A DNA stretch of 32,636 bases from Sphingobium sp. CECT 9361 (GTDB lineage Bacteria; Pseudomonadota; Alphaproteobacteria; Sphingomonadales; Sphingomonadaceae), in the NCBI RefSeq assembly GCF_918741285.1, contig NZ_CAKKNC010000029.1:1-32636 (forward strand). The letters run 5' to 3'. Each line of letters starts with the position of its first letter. Position 1 is the first letter of the stretch. Position numbers and translations under genes: made by a program. The notes beneath the pieces were generated by a model that was not told the DNA's origin, ran no database searches, and saw nothing but the letters and a program-made list of their open reading frames with translations. Below, piece by piece: positions 8,002-16,270 of the stretch.

Positions 8002-8977
8002 CAGCCAGCGCCGCATCAAGGCGATCCAGCGCCTGTCGGTCGGCGGGCAGGCCCAGGCGCAGCCAGCGCGGATCGTAATCGAACGGCCGCGTCAGGATGG
8101 AATGGCGCGCAAGGCGTTCGAACAGCGCGGCGGCATCGTCCGTTTCGATCAGCCGGAACAGCGGGCAAGCACCTATCGCGCTGTAGCCCCGCCGCGCCAG
8201 CACCGCGTCCAGCGCATCCGCCTGTTCACGCAAGGCCATCCGCATGGCGGCTGTCCAGTCCACATCCTGATATGCCGCTGTGCCGATGGCCAGCGCCGCT
8301 GCCGATAGCGGCCAACTGCCCAGCCGCTGCCGATATTGCGCGATCAGCGCGCGCGGTCCCAGCACAAAGCCGAGCCGCACCCCGGCCAGCCCGAAGAATT
8401 TGCCGAACGAGCGGAAGATAATCAGCCGCTGTCCGTCCTGCACATGGGCGGCAAGGCTGCTGTGCGGGGCGGCATCGGCAAAGGCTTCGTCCACGACCAG
8501 CCACGCTGCGCTGTCGCGCCGCGCCGCCAGCCAGCCAAGCAGGGTGGCAGGCGACATGATCCGGCCATCGGGGTTATTGGGATTGGCAAGGATGATGGTC
8601 GCCTCCTCCGTTCCGGTCAGCTCGGTCAGGGCTACGGGGCGGCTGCGGGGAATCATTTCGCCATGGGTGCGATAGCTGGGCTGGGCGTGGATGGCAGCGC
8701 CGGGCAGGATGTCACCCAGCATCCGCAGGCCGATCTCCGTGCCTGGTACGGCACAGACATGGGCTGGGTCAGTGCCGAAACAGGCGGCGGCAGCGGCCTC
8801 CAGATCGTTCAGCGCGCCGGTGTCGGGCAGCGCCTGCCAGTCCACTGCCAGATTGTCCGCGCCGGGCCAGCCATGCGGATTGATGCCGGTGGACAGGTCG
8901 ATCCACGGCGCCTTGCCCATGCCGAACTGCGCCATGGCATCGGCCAACCTGCCGCCGTGAAAACTGAAGCTGTTCAT
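7994..8977 (-). CDS. cobD: Threonine-phosphate decarboxylase (PLP enzyme)
   Basis: This class I/II aminotransferase-fold enzyme (CobD in Salmonella, CobC in P. denitrificans) decarboxylates L-threonine-O-3-phosphate to (R)-1-aminopropan-2-ol phosphate, the linker used by CbiB. The SFGKFFGLAGVRLG motif places the PLP-binding lysine at 193. The N-terminus FHGGR and the IDLSTGINPHG segment are typical. ATG at 8977 overlaps the cobS stop as ATGA; ATG at 8992 is possible. Length 327 residues is normal. Confidence 0.93.
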   Translation of the reverse strand: MNSFSFHGGRLADAMAQFGMGKAPWIDLSTGINPHGWPGADNLAVDWQALPDTGALNDLEAAAAACFGTDPAHVCAVPGTEIGLRMLGDILPGAAIHAQPSYRTHGEMIPRSRPVALTELTGTEEATIILANPNNPDGRIMSPATLLGWLAARRDSAAWLVVDEAFADAAPHSSLAAHVQDGQRLIIFRSFGKFFGLAGVRLGFVLGPRALIAQYRQRLGSWPLSAAALAIGTAAYQDVDWTAAMRMALREQADALDAVLARRGYSAIGACPLFRLIETDDAAALFERLARHSILTRPFDYDPRWLRLGLPADRQALDRLDAALADD

Positions 8978-9714
8978 GTCGTGTGTATCCATAGGCCCGT
9001 GATTGCCACGCTCAGCAGCAAGCCGGTTTCGATCAACTCGATGCCTGCACCATGGCCATCGCCGGAAATCCCGCCCAACGCGCGGCGCACGTGCCACCCC
9101 CACCACAGAACGAGCAATGGTGTGACAAGCAGCGCCGGAGTGAACCACGCCGCCGCTGCCAGCGCGGCCGCCCAGCCCGCAAGATCGATCGGGCCGATGG
9201 CGGAACGGAATCGAGCCGCCAGCCCCTGATGCAGCGGCATCAGCCACCATGTCCACACCAGCGGGCCGATGCGCGCGGCAAACGGCACCAGTACCAGCGC
9301 GCCAAACGCCCGTGCATCCACCAGCATATCCAGCAGCACCAACTTGCTCAGCAGTTGGAGCACAATCGCGACAACGCCGAAGCTGCCGACATGGGGATCG
9401 GCCAGAACGGCCAGCAGCCGCTCGCGATCTTTATGCGCCGCGCCGCTGGCATCGGCGAGGTCGGCCAGGCCATCAAGGTGCAGCGCGCCGGTCACGCCCA
9501 CCCAGACGATCAGTGCGGCTAATGCGCCCAGCCGGTGATCGACCAGCGCGCCTGCCCATGCGGCTCCCGCAACCGCTGCACCAATAACCAGGCCTACAGC
9601 GGGAAACCAGCGCATCGACCGGGCAAACGCGGCATCATCCACGACGATTGTCCGCAGTGGAGCTGGCATAGGCAGCCGCGTCAGGAATTGCAGGGCGATG
9701 ATGAAGCCCCTCAC
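8974..9714 (-). CDS. cobS: Adenosylcobinamide-GDP ribazoletransferase
   Basis: CobS (CobV in P. denitrificans) condenses AdoCbi-GDP with alpha-ribazole or its phosphate, the last assembly step. It is an integral membrane protein of 246 residues. The conserved GALHLDGLADLADA motif with its acidic metal ligands and the ISGDGHGAGIELIETG motif near the C-terminus are present. The start is GTG at 9714 (VRGFIIALQFLTRLP), overlapping the cobC stop as GTGA; a longer frame from 9780 would lie inside cobC. It should not be confused with the cobaltochelatase subunit also called CobS. Confidence 0.94.
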   Translation of the reverse strand: MRGFIIALQFLTRLPMPAPLRTIVVDDAAFARSMRWFPAVGLVIGAAVAGAAWAGALVDHRLGALAALIVWVGVTGALHLDGLADLADASGAAHKDRERLLAVLADPHVGSFGVVAIVLQLLSKLVLLDMLVDARAFGALVLVPFAARIGPLVWTWWLMPLHQGLAARFRSAIGPIDLAGWAAALAAAAWFTPALLVTPLLVLWWGWHVRRALGGISGDGHGAGIELIETGLLLSVAITGLWIHTT

Positions 9715-10280
9715 GGATAAAGCCCCGCGATCTGTGCCGTGGGGGTTGCTCCGGGCCAGACGCGCAACGTCAGCAGGCAATTGTAGGGCAGGTCAACGGC
9801 CCACGTCTGGTGCATGTCAAACCCGCACAACACCGCCAGCGCCGCCCGCATCGCGCCTCCATGCGTGACGATCAGCGTCGGCCGCGCGGCCAGATCGCCA
9901 AGGGCGCTGGATACTCGTTCCACCAGCGCCGACCAGCGTTCTCCACCGGGCGGCGCATGGCCATCGGGATCGTCCCAGAACCGCGCCAGTGCCGCGCCTT
10001 CTACATCGCCGGGAGCCATCCCGTCCCATGCGCCAAAGTCCAGTTCGCGCCAGCGCGGATCGATTGACAGCGGCACACCGGTCGCAAGGGCAATGGCCTC
10101 GCCCGCCAAACGCGCCCGCGACAGGTCGGAAGCGATCAGCACTTCAGCCGCCAGATTCCGCGCCTGATCGGCGCAGGCCGCGATACCGGCGGCAATAGGC
10201 GGCGCATCGGTAAGACCAATCAGCCGCCCCGCGCCTTCCGGTTCACCGTGGCGCAGGAGATAAAGGGGAAAGCTGCTCAC
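9711..10280 (-). CDS. cobC: Alpha-ribazole phosphatase (histidine phosphatase)
   Basis: This 189-residue member of the histidine phosphatase superfamily has the N-terminal RHGE (nucleophile His11) and the second catalytic histidine at 140 in LIVTHGG. By position, between cobT and cobS, it should remove phosphate from alpha-ribazole-5'-phosphate or from adenosylcobalamin-5'-phosphate. Its ATG overlaps the cobT stop as ATGA. Family membership is certain; the exact substrate is inferred from the neighbours. Confidence 0.88.
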   Translation of the reverse strand: MSSFPLYLLRHGEPEGAGRLIGLTDAPPIAAGIAACADQARNLAAEVLIASDLSRARLAGEAIALATGVPLSIDPRWRELDFGAWDGMAPGDVEGAALARFWDDPDGHAPPGGERWSALVERVSSALGDLAARPTLIVTHGGAMRAALAVLCGFDMHQTWAVDLPYNCLLTLRVWPGATPTAQIAGLYP

Positions 10281-11293
10281 AGGCCGTCTGCCACCCCGGC
10301 CTGCGCAAAAGTGGCCATGCCGTTGTGCGTGGCCAGCGCTGCCCGGATTACCGACACGGCCAGCGCCGCGCCGCTGCCTTCGCCCAATCGCATCCCCAGC
10401 GACAGCAGGGGATCAAGGCCCAGATGCTCCAGCAAGCGGATATGCCCCGGTTCAGCCGAACAATGGCCCGCCAGACAATGATCGGTGATCGCCGGAACGG
10501 CGGCGGCCAGCGGCGCCAGTGCGGCGCAACTGATGAACCCGTCCAGCACCACCGGGATGCGCAGACGGCGCGCCTCCAGCACGGCCCCGGCAACGCCTGC
10601 GATTTCGCGCCCGCCCAACCGGCGCAGGATTTCAAACGGGGTGTCCGGCGCATCGGCATGAAAGGCCAGCGCCCGCTCTACCACGGCTACCTTGCGCGCA
10701 ATTCCGCCCGCATCAACGCCCGTTCCCGGCCCGGCCCATTGCGCGGGACTGCCGCCATAACTGCGCGCGCAAAGCGCGGCGGCGGCGGTTGAATTGCCAA
10801 TGCCCATTTCGCCAACGACCAGCAGGTGCAGCCCCGGCTCCACCACCGCCGCTCCGGCAGCAAGTGCAGCAAGGCACTCCGTCTCGTCCATTGCCGCAGC
10901 GATGGTGAAGTCCGCCGTGGGCCGGTCCAGATCGAGTGCGATGACCCGCAGATCAAGTCCGGCGGCCCCGGCCAGTGCGTTGATGGCGGCACCTCCGGCA
11001 GCGAAATTGCCGACCATCGCGGCAGTCACGCTGGCGGGAAAGGCGCTGACCCCGTGGACAACGAAGCCATGATTCCCGGCAAAGATCGCCGCGCGGCCCT
11101 GTTCGATCACCGGCTGCGCCGTGCCCTGCCATCCGGCCATAAACACCGCGATGTCTTCCAGTCGCCCCAGCGATCCGGCGGGCTTGGTCAGGCTGGCCTG
11201 CCGCGCCCGCGCAGCGGTGATGGCGTCCGCATCGGCCACAGGCAAACGCTCAAGCGCCGCTTCAAAGGCGGCAAGGGACGCAAACCGGCTCAT
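10277..11293 (-). CDS. cobT: Nicotinate-nucleotide:dimethylbenzimidazole phosphoribosyltransferase
   Basis: CobT (CobU in P. denitrificans) makes alpha-ribazole phosphate from nicotinate mononucleotide and 5,6-dimethylbenzimidazole, activating the lower ligand. The 338-residue protein contains LTKPAGSLGRLE near the N-terminus, the VVGEMGIGNSTAAA motif and GMRLGEGSGAAL with the catalytic glutamate at 305 (Glu317 in Salmonella). ATG at 11293 overlaps the DUF1636 stop as ATGA and is preferred over a 76-codon extension inside that gene. It is distinct from the chelatase subunit called CobT. Confidence 0.96.
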   Translation of the reverse strand: MSRFASLAAFEAALERLPVADADAITAARARQASLTKPAGSLGRLEDIAVFMAGWQGTAQPVIEQGRAAIFAGNHGFVVHGVSAFPASVTAAMVGNFAAGGAAINALAGAAGLDLRVIALDLDRPTADFTIAAAMDETECLAALAAGAAVVEPGLHLLVVGEMGIGNSTAAAALCARSYGGSPAQWAGPGTGVDAGGIARKVAVVERALAFHADAPDTPFEILRRLGGREIAGVAGAVLEARRLRIPVVLDGFISCAALAPLAAAVPAITDHCLAGHCSAEPGHIRLLEHLGLDPLLSLGMRLGEGSGAALAVSVIRAALATHNGMATFAQAGVADGL

Positions 11294-11697
11294 TCCGCAA
11301 CGAAGCCCTGCGGCGGGGTGCGGGTTATGAAATGCCCCTTCACGCCTTGCGGCCATTGCTTGAACGGCACCCGGCCATGTTCGCTGGCGGCATAGTGGAC
11401 CGCATAGTCCAGAATGGCGGTGGCGGCGTCCTCGTCCGGCGTGAACCGGCCCAGAACATAGCCGACCTTGCCGGGCGCGCGCAGGTGGATTGTGCAGAAA
11501 TCGGTGCAGGCGAACAGGCACGGCATCTCCTGCACCGCCACCCCGGCATAGCGCGCGTCGCTCTCCTGTACCTGTCGCAGCGCCGCCACCAGTTGCGCGC
11601 CGCCGCGCGTCCCGGCGGAGTCCTCACGCGCATCGGCGCTATGGCGGCAAGTGTTGCAGGCCACGATAGCGGGGCCGTCCTCCACGGGTATCAGCAT
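11290..11697 (-). CDS. DUF1636 ferredoxin-like metal-binding protein
   Basis: The 135-residue protein begins MLIPVEDGPAIVACNTCRHS, 25 bases after bluB, with AGGA upstream of the ATG. Cysteines at 14 and 17 (CNTC) and at 60, 64 and 68 (CLFACTDFC) suggest a thioredoxin-fold [2Fe-2S] ferredoxin-like protein, as predicted for DUF1636/COG5469. The family is often found among cobalamin genes, but no function is established that I know of. Placement between bluB and cobT, with ATGA coupling to cobT, suggests a role in or near lower-ligand synthesis or electron supply. A longer frame from 11817 is an artefact within bluB. Confidence 0.82.
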   Translation of the reverse strand: MLIPVEDGPAIVACNTCRHSADAREDSAGTRGGAQLVAALRQVQESDARYAGVAVQEMPCLFACTDFCTIHLRAPGKVGYVLGRFTPDEDAATAILDYAVHYAASEHGRVPFKQWPQGVKGHFITRTPPQGFVAE

Positions 11698-11722
11698 GGT
11701 TTTCTGGTCCTTTGATTGAAAA

Positions 11723-12388
11723 TCATCGTTCGAACACCCGGTCGCTCCACGGTTCACGCGGTTGCCAACCGTGCCGTTCCAGTTCGGGTGTGTCGGATGT
11801 GTCTGCCGGATAGCCAATGCACAGCAGCGCGATCAGCGACCAATGCGCGGGTACATCCAGCATGGCCTGAACCAAAGGCGGATCAACGATCGACACCCAG
11901 CCAAGGCCAATGCCGCGCAGCCGTGCCGCGAGCCAGAGATTGTGGATCGCCAGCACACAGGAATATCGCAGCATTTCAGGCATGGTGGCAATGCCAAGGC
12001 CGTGCCCCGCCTCGGGCAGTTCATCGCAGAACACCGCCATCAGTTCGGGCGCTTCACGCAAGCCGTGCAGCTTTAGCGACAGGTAGTGATCGTGCCGCGC
12101 CTGCCCGGCATAACGCTCCGCCGCTTGTGCACTTTGCCCATCGGCATGGGCGGCCAGCGCCTCGCGGATGTCAGGCGTCCGCACCCGCACAAATCGCCAC
12201 GGCTGCGCATTGCCGACCGACGGCGCAAGCGAGGCACAGGCCAGCAGCGCGCGCATGTCCGCTTCGCCCACGGCGCGGCGGTCGAAATGCCGGACATCGC
12301 GCCGCCAGCGCAGCAATTGCATGAATTGCTCCGCAAATTCCGCGCCGAACACAGGCGGGACCGCGCTCAGAACTCGATCCCCGGTCAA
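11723..12388 (-). CDS. bluB: 5,6-dimethylbenzimidazole synthase
   Basis: BluB is a flavin-destructase of the nitroreductase fold that uses oxygen to cut reduced FMN and release dimethylbenzimidazole. Typical features are the RRDVRHF segment, SVGNAQPWRFVRV and the PEMLRYSCVLAIHNLWLAAR helix. The only start that keeps the N-terminal helix is TTG at 12388, overlapping the cobO stop as TTGA; the first ATG (Met23) would remove conserved residues. The use of O2 fits the oxygen-dependent corrin pathway of this cluster. Confidence 0.93.
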   Translation of the reverse strand: MTGDRVLSAVPPVFGAEFAEQFMQLLRWRRDVRHFDRRAVGEADMRALLACASLAPSVGNAQPWRFVRVRTPDIREALAAHADGQSAQAAERYAGQARHDHYLSLKLHGLREAPELMAVFCDELPEAGHGLGIATMPEMLRYSCVLAIHNLWLAARLRGIGLGWVSIVDPPLVQAMLDVPAHWSLIALLCIGYPADTSDTPELERHGWQPREPWSDRVFER

Positions 12389-13011
12389 AATTCAATGCCG
12401 GCCTGGGCCTTCACGCCGGAGCGGAATGGATGCTTGACCATGGTCATTTCGGTAACAAGGTCGGCCGCCTCGATCAGCGCCTCGGGGGCGTTGCGGCCTG
12501 TGACGATAACGTGCTTCATCATGTCGCGCGCGGTCAGCACCGCCACCACTTCATCGACCGGCAGATAATCATACCGCAGCACGATGTTCAGTTCGTCGGC
12601 CAGCACCATGTGATAGCTGGGATCGGCGATCATGCGCTTGACCTCGTCCCAGCCGGCGCGGGCGGCCGCGATATCGCGTGTGCGGTCCTGCGTGTCCCAG
12701 GTAAAACCCTCGCCCATCGGCTTGAATTCGACATTGTCGGGAAAGGCATCGAACACGGCCTTTTCACCCGTTTTCATCGCCCCTTTGACAAACTGGACCA
12801 CCCCCACTTTCATGCCGTGGCCAATGGCGCGAACCACCATGCCCAGCGCCGCGCTGGTTTTGCCCTTGCCCTTGCCGGTGTGGACGATCAGCAGGCCCTG
12901 TTCGCGGGTCTTGCTGGCCATGATCTTGGCCTGCGCGGTCTGCTTCTTGCGCATCTTTTCGGCGTGGCGGGCATCGCCGCCTGCAACTTCTACTTGGTTT
13001 TCAGGTTCCAT
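12385..13011 (-). CDS. cobO: Cob(I)yrinic acid a,c-diamide adenosyltransferase
   Basis: CobO attaches the 5'-deoxyadenosyl group from ATP to reduced corrinoid. This 208-residue protein is of the CobA/BtuR/CobO type with the P-loop TGKGKGKT at residues 45-52 and the VLADELNIVLRYDYL region. The charged N-terminus (MEPENQVEVAGGDARHAEKM) is usual in proteobacteria. ATG at 13011 is chosen; it overlaps the cobF end by 11 bases. The longer frame from 13212 is read within cobF. Confidence 0.95.
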   Translation of the reverse strand: MEPENQVEVAGGDARHAEKMRKKQTAQAKIMASKTREQGLLIVHTGKGKGKTSAALGMVVRAIGHGMKVGVVQFVKGAMKTGEKAVFDAFPDNVEFKPMGEGFTWDTQDRTRDIAAARAGWDEVKRMIADPSYHMVLADELNIVLRYDYLPVDEVVAVLTARDMMKHVIVTGRNAPEALIEAADLVTEMTMVKHPFRSGVKAQAGIEF

Positions 13012-13765
13012 CGGCCAATTCCCTTCGCATGAGATAGACATCCATGATCCAGCCATGGCGCGCGCGCAGTTCCGCCCGGCGCAACGCGATCCGGGGACCG
13101 GCTTGCGCCAGGGGGCCCTGTTCCAGCGCCTCGTGCGCCATGCCCAGATAAGCGCCCCACCAGATGGTGATGCCTTGCGGTTGCAGCCCCTCGAACGCGC
13201 AACCGCTGTCAAGCATCACGACAATCGTGTCGGCTCCGGCAGGCCAGCCATGGGCGCGCAGCAGCCGCCCGGTGGTGATCGTCACCGGGCCGGCCAGCGG
13301 GTTCAACGGCATGGCATGGGCAGCGGTCAGCGCCTGAATACTGGTGATGCCCGGCACCACCCGCACGGCGATTTCCACCCCCGCGCTGCGCAGCCGGTCA
13401 GCAATGCGCAAGGTGCTGTCATACAGCGAGGGATCACCCCAGACGAGCAGCGCCAGCTTGCCACCGCCGGGCAAATGTTCGGCGATCTGCACCCGCCACG
13501 CATCGGCAATGGCATCATGCCAAGCGTTGACGTCATCCAGATAAGTGGCCCCATTGCCGCGCACTGGCAAGTCAAATTCCACAATCCGCGTTGGCCCCGT
13601 CAGCACCTGCGCGCAGATCTCCCGGCGCAGGTCGATCAGATCGGACTTGGCCTGCCCCTTGCGCGGCAACAGGATCAGGTCGGCACGGTTCATCGCCGCG
13701 ACAGCCTGCGCTGTCAGGTGATCGGGGTTGCCAGTGCCGATACCGATCAGGTGGAGGTCGATCAT
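13001..13765 (-). CDS. cobF: Precorrin-6A synthase (deacetylating)
   Basis: CobF methylates C1 of precorrin-5 and releases the extruded acetyl carbon as acetate; it exists only in the aerobic pathway. The 254-residue SAM-dependent tetrapyrrole methylase starts MIDLHLIGIGTGNPDHLT and has the LLVWGDPSLYDSTLR and VRVVPGITSIQAL motifs of the family. ATG at 13765 overlaps the cobB stop as ATGA; the frame further upstream is in cobB. Confidence 0.95.
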   Translation of the reverse strand: MIDLHLIGIGTGNPDHLTAQAVAAMNRADLILLPRKGQAKSDLIDLRREICAQVLTGPTRIVEFDLPVRGNGATYLDDVNAWHDAIADAWRVQIAEHLPGGGKLALLVWGDPSLYDSTLRIADRLRSAGVEIAVRVVPGITSIQALTAAHAMPLNPLAGPVTITTGRLLRAHGWPAGADTIVVMLDSGCAFEGLQPQGITIWWGAYLGMAHEALEQGPLAQAGPRIALRRAELRARHGWIMDVYLMRRELADGT

Positions 13766-15096
13766 TGGGCATCTCGGCACGAAGCGGGCGCGATCATGTG
13801 GAAATAGCTGCCGGTGACATGGCCGCGATGCGATCCGCTTTCGGCCACCGCCGCGCCTTCGGCATCGGTCACAAGCGCCAGCGGCGCGTCGCTCTGTTCG
13901 GCAATGGTTGAATAGTGGAACTCGTGCCCGCGCAGCCTGGTCCCGGCGGCAAGGCGCGATACCGGCACCAGCAGTTCGGCATGGCGATAGCCAAGGTGCA
14001 TCTTGCGCTGGGCATGGCTGGTGACAAGCCCCAGCAGCCCGGCCATCCGGTGCCGTTCTCCGCTCTTGTCGATCAACCCCTGCCCCAGCACCATATAGCC
14101 GCCGCATTCGCCGTGCACGGGCCGCGTTTGCGCATGGCAGCGCAGGCCGGACAGGAATGTTGCAGCCGCCGCAATGGTCCCGGCGTGCAGTTCGGGATAG
14201 CCGCCGGGCAACCACACCAGATCGGCATGGGCGGCAGGCGCTTCATCGGCCAGCGGCGAGAATGGCAGGATCTCCGCCCCGGCGCGCCGCCAGCCTTCGA
14301 TCAGATGCGGGTAGACGAACGAAAAGGCCGCATCGCGCGCCATGGCGATCCGCTGGGCCGGAGGGGCAGGCAGGTTGCCGCCGTCGGCTTGTGGTGCGGC
14401 ACCAGCGGCAAGGCGAATAACGTCAAGATCGACATGGGCGCGCAGGAACGCTGCAAACTCGGCAATCGCGCGATCAAGGTCGGGATGCTCCACCGCCTGA
14501 ACCAGCCCCAGATGGCGTTCGGGCAGGGTCAGGTCGCCGCGCCTTGGCAGGGCGCCCAGCACCGGAATGCCCACCGCCTCCATGCCCTTGCGCACCAGCC
14601 GTTCATGACGCGGACTGGCCACGCGGTTCAGGATCACCCCGGCAAATGGCAGCCCCGGATCAAGGCTGCTGAACCCCAGCGCGGTGGCGGCGGCGGACTG
14701 CGCCTGCCCCGACACATCCAGCACCAGCACGATCGGCCAGCCCATCCGGCGGGCCATGTCGGCGCTGGCACCATTGCCCGACGCACCCTTGCTGGCCACG
14801 CCATCGAACAACCCCATCGACCCTTCGGCCAGCACCATGTCCGCGCCCCCGGCCTGCGCCGCAATGGCAGCGATCAGATCGTCCTCCATCGCCCAGCTAT
14901 CGAGATTGAACGACGGCCTGCCACTCGCCGCGCGGTGAAACGCCGGGTCGATATAGTCCGGCCCGCTCTTGAACGGCTGCACCGCCAGCCCGTCTTCGGT
15001 CAGGGCGCGCAGCAGGCCCAGCATCACCGTGGTCTTGCCTGTGCCCGATGCGGGGGCGGCGATCATCAATCCCGGAGTCTGGTGGCGCGCGCTCAT
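13762..15096 (-). CDS. cobB: Hydrogenobyrinic / cobyrinic acid a,c-diamide synthase
   Basis: CobB amidates the a and c side chains using glutamine and ATP; in the aerobic route this happens on hydrogenobyrinic acid before cobalt insertion. The 444-residue protein has the P-loop APASGTGKTT at residues 14-23, the AEGSMGLFDGV segment and the C-terminal glutaminase cysteine at 331 in VHGECGGYMVLGQ. ATG at 15096 overlaps the cobM stop as ATGA. Confidence 0.96.
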   Translation of the reverse strand: MSARHQTPGLMIAAPASGTGKTTVMLGLLRALTEDGLAVQPFKSGPDYIDPAFHRAASGRPSFNLDSWAMEDDLIAAIAAQAGGADMVLAEGSMGLFDGVASKGASGNGASADMARRMGWPIVLVLDVSGQAQSAAATALGFSSLDPGLPFAGVILNRVASPRHERLVRKGMEAVGIPVLGALPRRGDLTLPERHLGLVQAVEHPDLDRAIAEFAAFLRAHVDLDVIRLAAGAAPQADGGNLPAPPAQRIAMARDAAFSFVYPHLIEGWRRAGAEILPFSPLADEAPAAHADLVWLPGGYPELHAGTIAAAATFLSGLRCHAQTRPVHGECGGYMVLGQGLIDKSGERHRMAGLLGLVTSHAQRKMHLGYRHAELLVPVSRLAAGTRLRGHEFHYSTIAEQSDAPLALVTDAEGAAVAESGSHRGHVTGSYFHMIAPASCRDAQ

Positions 15097-15878
15097 TCGG
15101 CCGCACCGCCAAAACGTGACGTGGCATCCTGCGGCCTGAACCGGCGATCATAACCGGGCGCATAGAGGCTGCTTTCGGCAAAATCCTGCGCCGCCAGCAC
15201 CCGCCCGACCAGGATCAGGGCGGTGCGCTCCATGCTCCCGGCGATGGCCTGTTCAATAGTGTCGAGCGTGGCGCGCACGATCCGCTGATCGGGCCAACTG
15301 GCGCGCCAGACCACCGCGACGGGGCAATCCGCGCCATAGGCCGGCGTCAGGTCCGCCACCACTTGCGCCAGATTGTGAACCGAAAGGTGAATGGCCAGCG
15401 TCGCGCCGGTCACGGCAAAGTTGGCCAGGCTTTCGGCGGGCGGCATCGTGCTGGCGCGGCCCGGTGTGCGGGTCAGCACCAGCGATTGCGCCAGCGCGGG
15501 CAGGGTCAGCTCTGCCTCCAGCGCAGCGGCGGCGGCGGCGAAAGCCGGGACGCCGGGTGTGATCGTAAAGGGAATGTCCAGCGCGCGCAGGCGGCGCAAC
15601 TGCTCGCCCATGGCAGACCACACCGAAAGATCGCCCGAATGCAGCCGCGCCACATCGTGCCCGGCGGCATGGGCGGCGGCGATTTCGGCCATGATCTGGT
15701 CCAGTTCCAGCGGCGCGGTGTTCACGATCCGGGCGCCCGGCGGGCAATGATCCAGCACGGCGACCGGGATCAGCGACCCGGCATAAAGGCACACCGGGCT
15801 GCCCGCGATCAGATCGCGTCCGCGCAAAGTGAGAAGATCGGGCGCGCCGGGACCGGCGCCAATGAAGTGGACGGTCAT
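15093..15878 (-). CDS. cobM: Precorrin-4 C11-methyltransferase
   Basis: CobM methylates C11 of precorrin-4 to precorrin-5. The 261-residue SAM-dependent methylase has the family N-terminus VHFIGAGPGAPDLLTLRG, the LHSGDLSVWSA segment and ITPGVPAFAAAAAALE. ATG at 15878 overlaps the cobE stop as ATGA; a frame beginning at 15920 adds unrelated residues. Confidence 0.95.
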   Translation of the reverse strand: MTVHFIGAGPGAPDLLTLRGRDLIAGSPVCLYAGSLIPVAVLDHCPPGARIVNTAPLELDQIMAEIAAAHAAGHDVARLHSGDLSVWSAMGEQLRRLRALDIPFTITPGVPAFAAAAAALEAELTLPALAQSLVLTRTPGRASTMPPAESLANFAVTGATLAIHLSVHNLAQVVADLTPAYGADCPVAVVWRASWPDQRIVRATLDTIEQAIAGSMERTALILVGRVLAAQDFAESSLYAPGYDRRFRPQDATSRFGGAAE

Positions 15879-16270
15879 GTCGGGGTTCCCTGAAGGTTGA
15901 CACTGGCAGCAATGGCGCACGTCGCCATGCGATCGGGGGAGATGTGGCGCGGCGACAGCAGGCGCGCACCCGCGCCAGCAGCGGCAAGCGCGGACGCTTC
16001 GGCCACGCTGCCGACGTGACGAGCGTTCAGGCTGGCGATGGAGCGCGTGGGGGTGGAAACGGCAGCCAGTGCATCGGACGCCACGCCCATCAGCGGCAGG
16101 CCCAGCGCTTCGGCCAGAGGGAGCAGCGCTGCGAGCTTGTCTTGCGCCGTGGCCAGATGCGTCACCGGCGGTTGCCCCTGCTCCGCCAGCGCGAACGCCG
16201 CGCGCAGCGAAGGCAGGCCGACGCCTGACCGAAAGCCGAACCCGGCGATGATCACAGCGTCACGCTCCAT
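15875..16270 (-). CDS. cobE: CobE / CbiG C-terminal-like cobalamin protein
   Basis: The 131-residue protein matches the CobE/CbiG C-terminal domain: an N-terminal VIIAGFGFRSG strand-loop, a central LGLPLMGV segment and the SVAEASALAAAG helix near the C-terminus. CobE is needed for cobalamin synthesis in P. denitrificans, but its exact step is not firmly known; the related CbiG domain acts in ring contraction in the anaerobic route. ATG at 16270 lies inside the end of cobL (19-base overlap). Confidence 0.88.
   Translation of the reverse strand: MERDAVIIAGFGFRSGVGLPSLRAAFALAEQGQPPVTHLATAQDKLAALLPLAEALGLPLMGVASDALAAVSTPTRSIASLNARHVGSVAEASALAAAGAGARLLSPRHISPDRMATCAIAASVNLQGTPT

Noticed and set aside
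8978..9256. N-terminal extension of cobD back to 9256
   Set aside because: The extra residues are cobS sequence read in another frame; the overlap start at 8977 fits the family N-terminus. Similar extensions of cobT, cobE, cobF, cobO, cobN and cobW were trimmed for the same reason.
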